From Oscillospiraceae bacterium (GTDB taxonomy: Bacteria; Bacillota; Clostridia; Oscillospirales; Oscillospiraceae): DNA of 64,000 nt. Location: the NCBI GenBank assembly GCA_009784725.1, contig WQXS01000001.1:108451-172450 (forward strand), written 5' to 3'. The translations under genes and the position numbers were made by a program. A model generated the notes under the pieces. That model was given only the letters and a program-made list of their open reading frames with translations. It had not been told where the DNA came from and searched no databases. How positions within the stretch are numbered: position 1 is the first letter of the stretch; the number at the start of each line of letters is the position of its first letter. Shown in pieces: positions 7,473-16,693 of the stretch.

Positions 7473-8393
7473 TTATCTGCGTTTGGCAGCCCAGCCGAAT
7501 GTTTTTGCGATGATTATTATTAAAATGCCTGCGGCGGCAAAGATAAACCCGTACTGCATGATTTGAATCAGAGGTTCTTCGAGAAAACGTTCAAATTGCT
7601 GCAGGGTGTTGCCGGGTGTGTGTGATGCAGTGTCAATATACATACCAACAGCAAAGGAAATAAGCCCTGCGATTGTAATCGGAATACCAACCGCACAAAA
7701 AGCGTGAGGAAGACTGTTTAAACGTATTGCAAATATCGCTATTAACAGAAAAATACAAAGTGTGCCGACAAGCCATCGCAGAGCGGGGGATAGAAGCATT
7801 AACGGCACGGACATGTCCATGTCAAAATCCTCCATCAGCCCGTCAATCGTCATTGAGTTGAAATCCATCAAATCGTCAAGTCTTTCAGCAAGATAATCAA
7901 TATCATCATCCGTCATTTCATGCCCGAAAAACTCGCTTATTTCATCACTTAAATCGTGTGCGATACCGGCAACTTCAGCAGCGGTAACATGATGTTCAAG
8001 ATTTCCCATCGCAAACGCCTGTGCATAACCCTCTACGATACTGTTTATGCTCTCTGTTACCGATTCGGTTTTAATGAAATCCTCAATCTCGGTGAGGGTA
8101 ACCTCATTGTTGCTGAAAGGCAAATTATTTATCTGGTCCACGATATAATAATTATGCCCGTCGACGGCAAAATCCTCGAGATAATACAGAATATCGGTAT
8201 TTCTTATAACATTCCCGACACCTGCTGTATGAAGAACCAATAAAAAGATAAATACTAAAATAAAAAAAGTTGTAATTAAATACAGGATAAACGACAAAAA
8301 ACCATTAGGTTTTTTGTATGGGTTTTCTTCTTGAACACGCCTGTGCCCTGTATTTGCACGGTATTGCGGCGGTCTGCTGCGGGAACTGCTCAT
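7473..8393 (-). CDS. Multi-pass membrane protein of unknown function
   Basis: A 306-residue protein. An Arg/Ser-rich disordered N-terminus (1-30) is followed by a transmembrane helix at about 33-58, an extracytoplasmic acidic domain of about 140 residues, then three hydrophobic helices (about 205-225, 232-253, 278-300) and a short basic tail. No catalytic motif or family was recognised. A GGAGG site lies ahead of the ATG at 8393, and the stop codon touches a palindromic repeat. It is divergent from the GH3 gene. Confidence 0.7.
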   Translation of the reverse strand: MSSSRSRPPQYRANTGHRRVQEENPYKKPNGFLSFILYLITTFFILVFIFLLVLHTAGVGNVIRNTDILYYLEDFAVDGHNYYIVDQINNLPFSNNEVTLTEIEDFIKTESVTESINSIVEGYAQAFAMGNLEHHVTAAEVAGIAHDLSDEISEFFGHEMTDDDIDYLAERLDDLMDFNSMTIDGLMEDFDMDMSVPLMLLSPALRWLVGTLCIFLLIAIFAIRLNSLPHAFCAVGIPITIAGLISFAVGMYIDTASHTPGNTLQQFERFLEEPLIQIMQYGFIFAAAGILIIIIAKTFGWAAKRR

Positions 8394-8475
8394 TGAAAAT
8401 TACCCTCCAAAGGTGCATAATAATGCTGCCGGACATGATAACATATTCTCAAAAAAAAGTCCAGTTGCAATGGGG

Positions 8476-8505
8476 TTGCAATAAGGTACAAGACTTGTGT
8501 ATACT
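8476..8505 (+). promoter_or_regulatory. SigA-type promoter for the GH3 gene
   Basis: TTGCAA (8476-8481), an 18-nt spacer and TATACT (8500-8505), about 35 nt before the GH3 start. Confidence 0.6.
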
Positions 8506-8539
8506 GAAAGAAAAATATGACAGAAAAGGTGGCCGGAAA

Positions 8540-10954
8540 ATGAGTTTTAAAGAAAAAGCACGTGAGCTTGTAGCTCAAATGACAATTGAAGAAAAAGCAT
8601 CATTAATGTCAGGGTTGAACTTTTGGTATCTTAAAAGCATAGAAAGGCTCGGAATACCATCGATTATGGTAACAGACGGGCCGCATGGGCTGCGAAAGCA
8701 GGCTCAAAATGCAGACCATCTTGGAATAAACCAAAGCGTTCCCGCAGTATGCTTCCCGACATCTGCGGCAACAGCATGTTCTTACGACCGTGAGCTGCTT
8801 CGTGAAATCGGAGTTGCAATAGGTGAAGAATGCCGGCAGGAAGAGGTTGCCGTAATACTCGGCCCCGGTGTAAACATCAAACGCTCACCGCTTTGCGGGC
8901 GTAACTTCGAATATTTCAGTGAAGACCCATATGTATCGGGTGAGCTTGCAACACCGCTCGTAGAGGGTGTTCAAAGTCAAAACGTCGGTGTATCCGTCAA
9001 GCATTACGCTTTTAATAATCAGGAAACCCGCCGCCTGACAACAGACTCGGTTCTTGATGAGCGGGCTGCCCGTGAAATATATCTCCCTGCATTTGAAAAA
9101 ATCGTTAAAGACTCCGACCCGTGGACATTTATGTGCTCATACAATCTTTTCGAAGAAATCTACTGCTCAGAGCATAAAAGGCTTCTTATCGATATTTTAC
9201 GCGATGAATGGGGCTTTAAGGGTCTTGTCATGTCCGACTGGGGAGCTGTAAGCGACCGTCCGAAAGGAGTAGCTGCGGGGCTTGACCTGCAAATGCCCGC
9301 AGATAATGGTGTAAATGATTCAAAGGTTGTAGAGAGTGTCAAAAACGGTTCGATTACCGAAGCAGACCTGGATACGGCAGCTATCAACGTTGTTGAATTA
9401 ATTCTGAAAGCACAAACCCGTGAGCCGATGAAATATGATGTGGACGCTCACAGAAAACTTGCTGCGAGAGCAGCTGCAGAGTCGACAGTTTTACTCAAAA
9501 ACGACGATAATGTAATGCCGATGCCCGAAGGTTCGAAGTTTGCGGTTATAGGTTCATTCGCAAAAACACCCCGCCATCAAGGTGCAGGCTCATCGAAAAT
9601 TGAACCGGTAAAGCTTGACGATTTGTGCGAGTGCCTCAAAGATGCGGGAGCGGTATTTGATTATGCCGACGGATATGCTATCGATTCGGACATACCCGAT
9701 GATGCTCTTATAGCCGAGGCTGTAAAAACCGCCGGTGACAAGGACTATTTGTTCGTAATCGCAGGACTTCCCGCACCATATGAGTCAGAAGGCTTTGACC
9801 GTAAAAACATGAAAATGCCCGAATCACACAACAAGCTGATAGAAAAATTGACAGAAACAGGCAAAAAAGTTGTTGTATTCCTGCTTGGCGGCTCCCCGAT
9901 GGAGCTTACATGGCAGGATAAAGTGAACGGAATTCTGATGTGTTATCTCGGCGGTGAAACAGTAGGCAAAGCAATGGCTGATTTGATTATGAACAAACAA
10001 GCACCAAGCGGCAAGCTTACGGAAACATGGCCGTTTACGAGTGATGAAAATCCGTCTGCGAAATATTTCCCCGGTTATCAAAAATCAGTCGAGTATCGTG
10101 AGAGCATCTTCGTAGGATATCGTTATTATGACACGGCGGATAAAAAAGTGCGTTTCCCGTTCGGATACGGGCTTTCATACACAACATTTGAGTACGGTGA
10201 GCCGGTTGCAGACAAAACTTCGATGGATGATACAGAAACACTGACAGTAACGGTAGATATCAAGAATACGGGCAATGCTCCCGGAAGTGAAATTGTCCAG
10301 TTGTACGTTGCGCATAAAAACCCGACAATATACAAAGCCGTGCATGAACTCAAGGGTTTTGAGAAAGTTTCGCTGACACCGGGTGAGAGCAAAACAGTCA
10401 GCTTTACGCTTGATAAACGTTCATTTGCGTACTACAATATAAAAATCTCCGACTGGCACGTTGAAACGGGTGAGTATGAGCTGCAAATCGGTGCATCCAG
10501 CCGTGACATCCGAGGGTCTGTTACAGTAAATGTAAATTCCACGGTTGAAGCCGAAATACCCGATTACCGCAAAACAGCTCCTATGTACTACGATGTTAAA
10601 GGTGGAATCAATAATGTACCCGATGAACAGTTTCTTGCAGTACTCGGAAGACCGCTCTCAAAGCGGGAGAGAGCCAAAAACGAACTGTTTACGGAGGATT
10701 CCACATTCGGTGACATTCAGGTAAAATGGATAGGGCGTGTTTTCACAAAAAGAGTGAAAAGAGAAGCAATGAACGCACTCGGAAATTCTGTGGAAGACGT
10801 AAAGACAATGCTTGACAGGATGTTCACCGATATGCCGCTTCGAAGCATGAGAATGATGGCAGGCGATAAAATGCCTCCTCAACTGGTGGACGGTCTGCTG
10901 ACCGCACTAAACGGTCATCTGATAAAAGGTATCCGGATGATGGGCCAAAGATAA
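8540..10954 (+). CDS. Beta-glucosidase-like glycoside hydrolase, GH3
   Basis: An 804-residue cytoplasmic-type GH3 enzyme. Visible landmarks are MTDGPHGLR-like VTDGPHGLR near residue 50, KHYAFNNQE (about 154-162), and VMSDWGAV with predicted nucleophile Asp233. A beta-sandwich C-domain follows with GYGLSYTTFEY, then a fibronectin-III-like domain (about 555-665). About 120 further residues at the C-terminus have no recognised motif. The ATG at 8540 follows AGGTGG; the frame is open upstream to 8318 only by chance through the promoter region. Such enzymes hydrolyse beta-glucosides or beta-xylosides; exact specificity is not readable. Confidence 0.9.
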   Translation: MSFKEKARELVAQMTIEEKASLMSGLNFWYLKSIERLGIPSIMVTDGPHGLRKQAQNADHLGINQSVPAVCFPTSAATACSYDRELLREIGVAIGEECRQEEVAVILGPGVNIKRSPLCGRNFEYFSEDPYVSGELATPLVEGVQSQNVGVSVKHYAFNNQETRRLTTDSVLDERAAREIYLPAFEKIVKDSDPWTFMCSYNLFEEIYCSEHKRLLIDILRDEWGFKGLVMSDWGAVSDRPKGVAAGLDLQMPADNGVNDSKVVESVKNGSITEADLDTAAINVVELILKAQTREPMKYDVDAHRKLAARAAAESTVLLKNDDNVMPMPEGSKFAVIGSFAKTPRHQGAGSSKIEPVKLDDLCECLKDAGAVFDYADGYAIDSDIPDDALIAEAVKTAGDKDYLFVIAGLPAPYESEGFDRKNMKMPESHNKLIEKLTETGKKVVVFLLGGSPMELTWQDKVNGILMCYLGGETVGKAMADLIMNKQAPSGKLTETWPFTSDENPSAKYFPGYQKSVEYRESIFVGYRYYDTADKKVRFPFGYGLSYTTFEYGEPVADKTSMDDTETLTVTVDIKNTGNAPGSEIVQLYVAHKNPTIYKAVHELKGFEKVSLTPGESKTVSFTLDKRSFAYYNIKISDWHVETGEYELQIGASSRDIRGSVTVNVNSTVEAEIPDYRKTAPMYYDVKGGINNVPDEQFLAVLGRPLSKRERAKNELFTEDSTFGDIQVKWIGRVFTKRVKREAMNALGNSVEDVKTMLDRMFTDMPLRSMRMMAGDKMPPQLVDGLLTALNGHLIKGIRMMGQR

Positions 10955-10976
10955 AGCAGCTCCAGGATATTAAAGG

Positions 10977-11090
10977 AAACAAGGGGGACGGTTCCTTTGT
11001 CCCTAATGCCTCGCTCGCGAGGCTATGGATGGGGGGACGGTTCCTCTGTCTTAAAGGGGACCAAGACAAGGGGACGGTTCTACTGTCTTT
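10977..11090. repeat. Cluster of three GGGGACGG-family units
   Basis: Three direct units (ACAAGGGGGACGGTTCC, GGGGGGACGGTTCC and ACAAGGGGACGGTTC types) fill the GH3-to-YitT gap. They are interrupted by a small palindrome CCTCGCTCGCGAGG. Confidence 0.8.
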
Positions 11091-11139
11091 CAGGGATGCA
11101 TAAACGCAACCTCCCGGAAATGGAAAGGAATAGTAAAAA

Positions 11140-11979
11140 ATGTTAAAAAGAATAAGAAAACTCATCTACATTATTTTCGCAATCGGACTTATTGCAGCAT
11201 CTGTCAACCTGTTTCTGGGGCCGCATTCAATAGCGGCAGGGGGTATAACAGGGCTTGCGATAATATTTGAAAAGCTCTTCAGTTTTGACCGGTCGATAAC
11301 AGTTCTTGTCGCAAATACGATTATCCTGACCTCAGCACTTATATTTCTCGGGAAGGAAGCATTTCTGAACAGTATTCTGGGTGCGGCGATATTGCCGGTA
11401 TACATTCAGTTTATCCCCAAGATAAAACTTGTTGAAGACCCGATGCTTTCAATGCTTGCTGGAAGTGTCATAATGGCGATTGCAGCATCGATTTTATATG
11501 CAAACAACGCATCAAGCGGCGGCACATCATTACCACCGCTGATTTTCAAGAAGTATTTCAAGCTCAACACATCCATCGGGCTGCTGATTTCGGACGGAGC
11601 AATCGTTGTACTCAGCCTGATTGTCTTTAATACCGATGCATTTTTCTATGCAATATTCTCAATAACAATAACTGCAGCCGTAATGGGTTACATTGAGTCG
11701 GGCGTACGCAGAAGAAAAATGGTCTATATCATAAGCGACAAAAACGAAGCGATTACAAGCGATATCCTCACAAAACTCGAGCGGGGAGTGACCCTCGTAC
11801 CCGTTATGGGAGCTTACAAACGTGAAGAGAAAGAAATGATTATGGTCACAATGGACTCGAAAAATTACAGAGACCTTCTCGGCATCGTAAAATCCCACGA
11901 TGACAACGCATTTATGATAACCGAAACAGTCTCCCAAGTCCACGGCCAAGGCTTCACCTACAACTCCGGCAGCGTATAA
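11140..11979 (+). CDS. YitT-family membrane protein (DUF161 + DUF2179)
   Basis: A 279-residue protein with five or six N-terminal transmembrane helices (about 5-190). It contains the family-typical GPHSIAAGGITGLAII and NNASSGGTSLPPLI segments, followed by a cytoplasmic DUF2179 ferredoxin-like domain (about 215-275). The family is widespread in Firmicutes and its transport substrate is unsettled. An AAAGGA site precedes the ATG. The 3' end abuts long-hairpin repeat copy 2. Confidence 0.85.
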   Translation: MLKRIRKLIYIIFAIGLIAASVNLFLGPHSIAAGGITGLAIIFEKLFSFDRSITVLVANTIILTSALIFLGKEAFLNSILGAAILPVYIQFIPKIKLVEDPMLSMLAGSVIMAIAASILYANNASSGGTSLPPLIFKKYFKLNTSIGLLISDGAIVVLSLIVFNTDAFFYAIFSITITAAVMGYIESGVRRRKMVYIISDKNEAITSDILTKLERGVTLVPVMGAYKREEKEMIMVTMDSKNYRDLLGIVKSHDDNAFMITETVSQVHGQGFTYNSGSV

Positions 11980-11987
11980 ACAGGTTT

Positions 11988-12168
11988 GGAAGCAGGACAG
12001 GTAATGTGTTTTGTAGTGTGACTTAGGGTAAGTTGAATTAATTTCCTTTCGCTCAGATGAAACGTCGTGTTTCAACAGAGCGCCCCTCAGCGTCCATGCT
12101 TCGGTGTGCGAAAATCAATTTAACTTATCCTAAGCCACACTACAAAACACATTACCTGTCCTGCTTCC
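11988..12168. repeat. Long-hairpin repeat element, copy 2
   Basis: Arms of about 53 nt (11988-12040 and 12116-12168) pair almost completely, running from GGAAGCAGGACAGG to CCTGTCCTGCTTCC. The core between them is nearly identical to copy 1 (TTTCCTTTCGCTCAG, GAAACGTCGTGTTTC, AGAGCGCCC). It lies between the convergent YitT and MATE genes. Confidence 0.85.
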
Positions 12169-12170
12169 CT

Positions 12171-13592
12171 CTACAACCGTATGTGCATCCATTTGCCGGT
12201 GGCGAAACGGCCATAGTTTAGAGCGAGTCTTATCACCTGGTCTGCGAGGAATGCAAACCATACGCCGATGAGCCCCATTCCCATCGGGAAAGCAAAGAGC
12301 CATGCAAGCCCGGGGCGCAGTATTCCGATTGTGGTAAACGCTACAAATGCGACAAACTTTGCATCACCTGCACCTCTCAGACCTCCGGAAATTACAAACT
12401 GCGAAATCTGAGCGAATGTGATTACGGCAAGAATCAAGATTAAATATGACCCTGTGGTAATTATCTCCTCTTCGGAAGTGAACAGCCGGATTAAACCCCG
12501 CCGTCCGAAAATAAAAACAAAGGACATAATCGTAGAAAGAGTTACTCCTATTCGCTGGCAAACCTTGCCGTATATCATTGCCATATCGGGGCGTTTAGCC
12601 CCAAGGCTCTGCCCGACAAGCGAACCCGATGCTATACCGAGACCGTCGGCAAAACAAAATGAAAGCATTACGATATTCATACAAATCTGATGAATTATAA
12701 TCGCCATTGTGCCAAGGCCCGCAACAACCCTGACAAACATAAAGAACCCGAACCGCATAAAGAGCTGTTCCACCAGTGCTCCGCTCCCGACATTCATAAA
12801 ACCGCCGAGAGTCCGTTTATCAAACTTCCACCCCTCAAAGGACATAATATTAAGCTCGGAGGATTTACCCGAAACCGAATAAATCGACATACCAAATGAA
12901 ACAATAAATCCGATAATAGTAGCAATTGCAGCACCTTTGATGCCAAGCCGCGGGAATCCGAGATACCCGTTTATTAGTATAAAATTAAATATAATCTTCA
13001 CAACATTGGCGGCGATATTTACCTGCATTGAAATGCGTGTATGCCCCGCACCCCGTTGTGCGGCAATGATTGTCATTCCGAGTGAAGCAAAAGGAATGCT
13101 TATCATTGTTATACGGAAAAACATTACCGAATCATCAATAATTTCACTGTTTGCACCTGCAAAGGAAAGCAGGGGATATGCAAATATATATGCGGCGACA
13201 CTGACGAGCAAAGAAAAAATCAAAGATAAAACGGTTGCTTGTTTTAGCGAAGAGCGGGCGGATAATAAATCCCCCTCACCCTTTCTCCTTGCGACAATTG
13301 CAGTGACTCCTGTATTTAACGCAACAATAATTGAAAGCACAATAAACCGCGGCTGGTTTGTAATCCCAACGGCGGCAATAGCGGCAGCACTGATTGTACC
13401 GACCATTATAGTATCTATGATACCCATAATACCGACAAACACAGTTTCGGTGGTAGCAGGAACAGCCATATTCAGCGTACGTCTGTATATATCACGTGTA
13501 GACGGAATTTCACCCGCCTTAACGCTGTCTTTGACCATATTATCGCATGAGTATAGTTTTTCCAAAACCCGCAGCAGCCTGATACCGGGCAT
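12171..13592 (-). CDS. MATE-family multidrug efflux transporter
   Basis: A 473-residue protein with about 12 transmembrane helices in two MatE halves (about residues 45-240 and 265-460). Typical motifs include AVPATTETVFVGIMG and MVGTISAAAIAAVG. It exports cationic drugs or metabolites in exchange for Na+ or H+. The ATG at 13592 is chosen for its GAGGGGGAG ribosome site; the longer frame would need TTG at 13616. The stop codon is 2 nt from hairpin repeat copy 2. A second, unrelated-context MATE gene is at 32676. Confidence 0.9.
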   Translation of the reverse strand: MPGIRLLRVLEKLYSCDNMVKDSVKAGEIPSTRDIYRRTLNMAVPATTETVFVGIMGIIDTIMVGTISAAAIAAVGITNQPRFIVLSIIVALNTGVTAIVARRKGEGDLLSARSSLKQATVLSLIFSLLVSVAAYIFAYPLLSFAGANSEIIDDSVMFFRITMISIPFASLGMTIIAAQRGAGHTRISMQVNIAANVVKIIFNFILINGYLGFPRLGIKGAAIATIIGFIVSFGMSIYSVSGKSSELNIMSFEGWKFDKRTLGGFMNVGSGALVEQLFMRFGFFMFVRVVAGLGTMAIIIHQICMNIVMLSFCFADGLGIASGSLVGQSLGAKRPDMAMIYGKVCQRIGVTLSTIMSFVFIFGRRGLIRLFTSEEEIITTGSYLILILAVITFAQISQFVISGGLRGAGDAKFVAFVAFTTIGILRPGLAWLFAFPMGMGLIGVWFAFLADQVIRLALNYGRFATGKWMHIRL

Positions 13593-13770
13593 CCAATACT
13601 CCCCCTCAGCTATCAATCGGCAAAATTACCAACTGATTTGCCAATTATTGCACATAAAAAAGCAGCTTATTTGCATACTCCGAAAATTCATTATATTTTA
13701 ACACTTAATATAACTAAAACTAATAAAGTGTGATATAATTACAGTATACCACATTTTGTCGAGGTTTATT

Positions 13771-14037
13771 ATGCAAAACGGAATTATAAAAATCTGGGTA
13801 TGTAAGAACTGTGAAAAAGAGTTTCTCGACAGACAGGTCTTTTGCACAAAATGTAACGGTGCGGAGTTTTATGTCAAATACGGCGGTATCGTATCCAATG
13901 AAGGCGATTTGGCAAAAATGATTGACACATACAAAGACGACGGCTTCGACAAACCGCTCAAAGCAAAAATCCAACCAAAACCCGAAAAACAAAAACCTCC
14001 GGAAAAAGCGGATACAAAAAAAAGAACACGGATATAG
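13771..14037 (+). CDS. Small zinc-ribbon protein
   Basis: An 88-residue protein with one CxxC...CxxC zinc ribbon (VCKNCEKEF and FCTKCNGAEF, about residues 11-33) and a Lys/Pro-rich tail (KPEKQKPPEKADTKKR). GAGGT precedes the ATG at 13771. It resembles the zinc-ribbon heads of the proteins at 28966 and 34027 but has no membrane segment. No catalytic domain; function unknown. A terminator-like hairpin follows at 14057. Confidence 0.7.
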   Translation: MQNGIIKIWVCKNCEKEFLDRQVFCTKCNGAEFYVKYGGIVSNEGDLAKMIDTYKDDGFDKPLKAKIQPKPEKQKPPEKADTKKRTRI

Positions 14038-14056
14038 ATTAAAATAAGTCAACAAT

Positions 14057-14085
14057 GTGTGAACCTCCGGAGTGGGGGTTCGCAC
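14057..14085 (+). terminator. Terminator-like hairpin after the zinc-ribbon gene
   Basis: GTGTGAACCTCC pairs with GGGGGTTCGCAC (one mismatch or wobble) and is followed by the pyrimidine-rich TTCTTCTATT. Confidence 0.55.
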
Positions 14086-14093
14086 TTCTTCTA

Positions 14094-14121
14094 TTGACAT
14101 GTTCTGTAATTTTCATATACA
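14094..14121 (+). promoter_or_regulatory. Promoter of the copper ATPase gene (leaderless layout)
   Basis: TTGACA (14094-14099), a 16-nt spacer and TATACA (14116-14121). The start codon is at 14130, so the transcript would begin at or within a few nucleotides of the ATG. No CsoR- or CopY-type operator was recognised. Confidence 0.55.
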
Positions 14122-14129
14122 TTGGGATT

Positions 14130-16568
14130 ATGGAAAAATTTGTTTATAAAATTAAAGGGATGACTTGTGCCTCCTGCTCTGCCCGTGTTGAAAAGGTTGT
14201 CGGCAGTACGGGTGGTGTTGAGTCATGTGTTGTTAATCTTGCAACGGAGCGAATGACTGTAGAAATCGATACTTCCGTGCTCAGTAAAGATGACCTTGAA
14301 GCCGCAATAAATAAAACCGGTTTTGGCTGGTCTGAACTTAAACCGCAAAGTGGTGGTACAGACATGGGGACGGTTCTTGTGTCTGATAAACGTGTAGACA
14401 CGGGAGACACGGGGACGGTTCTTCTGTCTGAAAAACAGGAAAAGAAACCCGGCTCTTTGTTTTATAAGTTTAATAAAAAACAGGAAGCTGATATTTTAAG
14501 GATTAAATTCATTATATCAGCTATTTTTGCCGTGCCGCTTTTGTACATTGCCATGGGGCATATGCTGCCTTTCGGGTGGAGCTTGCCGTTGCCGCAGCTT
14601 TTGCATCATCACAACGCACCGCTAAACTTCGCACTTGCACAGTTGATTTTGACGATTCCTATTATCGCTGCCGGATACCGGTTTTATACGGTTGGCTTTC
14701 GTGCAATCCTGTATTGCTCCCCGAATATGGACAGCCTGATTGCACTTGGCACATCGGCAGCCGTGATTTACAGCTTATATGCAACATACAGGATTTTCAC
14801 GGGACACCCGGAATATGCAGAGTATTTGTATTATGAAACAGCCGGGGTCATTATTACGCTTGTTTTGCTAGGGAAAACTCTTGAAGCAGTTTCAAAAGGA
14901 AAAACCGGAGAAGCAATCAAGAAACTCATGGGACTTCGCCCGAAAACGGCTCTGGTAGTCCGTGACGGGGTTGAAACGGAACTCCCTATTGAAGAGGTTA
15001 TCGTCGGCGATATTGTTATAATAAAGCCCGGTGGTAAAATTCCCGTTGACGGCACAGTTGTAGAAGGCACAACATCAATTGATGAAGCAATGCTCACAGG
15101 CGAGAGCATGCCTGTCGATAAAAAACCCGGTGACGCAGTGTATGCTGCAACAATTAATGTAAACGGATTCATAAAATTCAAAGCAGAAAAGATCGGCGCA
15201 GATACAACTTTGGCACAAATAATCAAACTCGTGGAGGATGCACAGGGCAGTAAAGCACCGATTGCAAAAATCGCCGACAGAGTATCGGGAATTTTTGTTC
15301 CGGTTGTATTTTGCATTGCAGTTATCGCATTATTCGGCTGGTTTATTGCCACAAGGGATGTGACATTTTCACTCACGATATTTATATCCGTTCTTGTAAT
15401 CGCCTGCCCCTGCGCCCTTGGTCTTGCCACCCCCACTGCTATAATGGTTGGAACAGGTAAAGGAGCGGAGAAAGGTATTTTAATAAAAAGCGGCGAAGCC
15501 CTTGAAACAGCGCACAAGATTCAAACAGTCGTGCTTGATAAAACAGGCACGATAACAGAAGGAAAACCTGAAGTGATAGATATTCATGTGTTTGATGGAG
15601 CGAAACAAGGGGACAGGTACACTGTTTCAAACAATGAAACAGTGTACCTGTCCCCTTGTTTCGCTCTTTTGCAATACGCTGCATCTGCGCAAACAGGCAG
15701 CCAGCACCCTCTCGGTGAGGCGATTGTAAGAGCTGCAGAAAAAGAGGGGCTTCCGCTACTACCGATGATAGATTTCGAATCTGTTGCAGGCAAGGGGATT
15801 GTCTGCAAGGTTAACGGCATTGAAGTAATTGCCGGCAGCGAAAAATTTATAGCCGAAATGCGACCGAAACAAGGGGACAGGTACACTGTTTCAAACGAAT
15901 TGAAACAGTGTACCTGTCCCCCTGTTTCGGTCCCCCTGTCTTATGCCGATGAAGGCAAAACACCTGTTTATGTAGCCATTGATGGAGAAGTCTGCGGCAT
16001 CATTGCAATTGCCGATACAATTAAACCCTCAAGCATAGAAGCGGTTAAGATGTTAAAGGATATGAACATAGATGTTGTTATGATTACAGGAGACAACAAA
16101 AGAACTGCTGCCGCTATTGCGGAGCAGGTTGGCATATCAAATGTAATGGCGGAGGTTCTGCCGCAGGATAAAGCCGCCGCAGTAAAAACACTTCAAAACG
16201 ACGGCAAAAAAACAGCAATGGCCGGTGACGGCATCAACGACTCTCCCGCACTCATGCAAGCCGACATAGGCATCGCAATAGGCAGCGGAACAGATGTAGC
16301 AATAGAAAGTGCAGACATCGTATTAATGCACAGCGAACTAACCGATGTTCCCGCAGCAATAAAACTCTCAAAAGCCACTATGCGCAACATCAAACAAAAT
16401 CTGTTTTGGGCCTTCGGCTACAATGTCCTCGGCATCCCGATTGCCGCAGGCGTTTTATTCATCTTCGGCGGCCCCTTACTCTCCCCCATGATAGCCGCCG
16501 CCGCAATGTGCCTCAGCTCAATCTCCGTCCTCACAAACGCTCTTCGCCTAAAGCGCTTCAAGATGTGA
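14130..16568 (+). CDS. copA: Copper-translocating P1B-type ATPase carrying three in-frame repeat insertions
   Basis: An 812-residue ATPase. It has an N-terminal heavy-metal domain with GMTCASC (Cys13, Cys16), a long-loop TGES segment (LTGESMPVDK), the membrane CPC motif (Cys426, Cys428), the phosphorylation motif DKTGT (Asp470), HPLGEAIV in the nucleotide domain and GDGINDSPAL. It exports Cu+ at the expense of ATP. Copies of the GGGGACGG/GGGGACAGG repeat lie in frame at residues about 77-100 (after the metal domain), 490-513 and 579-604 (both in the nucleotide-binding domain), adding KQGDRYTVSN-type segments. There is no stop or frameshift. The start has no Shine-Dalgarno but a promoter directly before it. 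Upstream in-frame ATGs lie in a hairpin and are rejected. Confidence 0.9.
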   Translation: MEKFVYKIKGMTCASCSARVEKVVGSTGGVESCVVNLATERMTVEIDTSVLSKDDLEAAINKTGFGWSELKPQSGGTDMGTVLVSDKRVDTGDTGTVLLSEKQEKKPGSLFYKFNKKQEADILRIKFIISAIFAVPLLYIAMGHMLPFGWSLPLPQLLHHHNAPLNFALAQLILTIPIIAAGYRFYTVGFRAILYCSPNMDSLIALGTSAAVIYSLYATYRIFTGHPEYAEYLYYETAGVIITLVLLGKTLEAVSKGKTGEAIKKLMGLRPKTALVVRDGVETELPIEEVIVGDIVIIKPGGKIPVDGTVVEGTTSIDEAMLTGESMPVDKKPGDAVYAATINVNGFIKFKAEKIGADTTLAQIIKLVEDAQGSKAPIAKIADRVSGIFVPVVFCIAVIALFGWFIATRDVTFSLTIFISVLVIACPCALGLATPTAIMVGTGKGAEKGILIKSGEALETAHKIQTVVLDKTGTITEGKPEVIDIHVFDGAKQGDRYTVSNNETVYLSPCFALLQYAASAQTGSQHPLGEAIVRAAEKEGLPLLPMIDFESVAGKGIVCKVNGIEVIAGSEKFIAEMRPKQGDRYTVSNELKQCTCPPVSVPLSYADEGKTPVYVAIDGEVCGIIAIADTIKPSSIEAVKMLKDMNIDVVMITGDNKRTAAAIAEQVGISNVMAEVLPQDKAAAVKTLQNDGKKTAMAGDGINDSPALMQADIGIAIGSGTDVAIESADIVLMHSELTDVPAAIKLSKATMRNIKQNLFWAFGYNVLGIPIAAGVLFIFGGPLLSPMIAAAAMCLSSISVLTNALRLKRFKM
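14360..14429. repeat. Two GGGGACGGTTC repeat units inside copA
   Basis: Direct units at 14360-14384 (AGACATGGGGACGG...) and 14405-14429 (AGACACGGGGACGG...) lie within the linker after the metal-binding domain and are translated in frame. Confidence 0.85.
15598..15666. repeat. Perfect 32-bp-arm palindrome inside copA
   Basis: Arms 15598-15629 and 15635-15666 are perfect reverse complements (GAGCGAAACAAGGGGACAGG...) with a 5-nt loop, AACAA. The whole element is read through in frame within the nucleotide-binding domain. Confidence 0.9.
15864..15941. repeat. Second palindrome of the same type inside copA
   Basis: Arms 15864-15893 and 15901-15930 match with one mismatch and share sequence with the element 265 nt upstream. 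An extra GTCCCCCTGTC half-unit follows to 15941. Confidence 0.9.
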
Positions 16569-16582
16569 CACCAGACTGGTAA

Positions 16583-16610
16583 CAGACACAAGAACCGTCC
16601 CCCTGTCACA
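16583..16610. repeat. GGGGACGG-family unit after copA
   Basis: GACACAAGAACCGTCCCCCTGTCAC is an inverted unit located between the copA stop and the next promoter. Confidence 0.75.
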
Positions 16611-16614
16611 AAGC

Positions 16615-16644
16615 TTGCACTACGCATTACGAATCTGGTATAAT
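16615..16644 (+). promoter_or_regulatory. SigA-type promoter for the GPH symporter operon
   Basis: TTGCAC (16615-16620), an 18-nt spacer and TATAAT (16639-16644), about 50 nt upstream of the ATG at 16694. Confidence 0.65.
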
Positions 16645-16693
16645 GCTACGGAATGTTGAGAAAATTACTCCGCAAATTAAGGAGAATTGATTG

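Noticed and set aside
11659..12075. 138-codon minus-strand ORF overlapping yitT
   Set aside because: It starts in repeat copy 2 and runs antisense through yitT; no ribosome site or protein-like composition.
14055..14129. Upstream extension of copA with a hydrophobic start
   Set aside because: It overlaps a terminator-like hairpin and the promoter; CopA homology begins at 14130.
15584..15886. Minus-strand ORFs inside copA linking the two palindromes
   Set aside because: They are open because the palindromes read alike on both strands; no coding signals.
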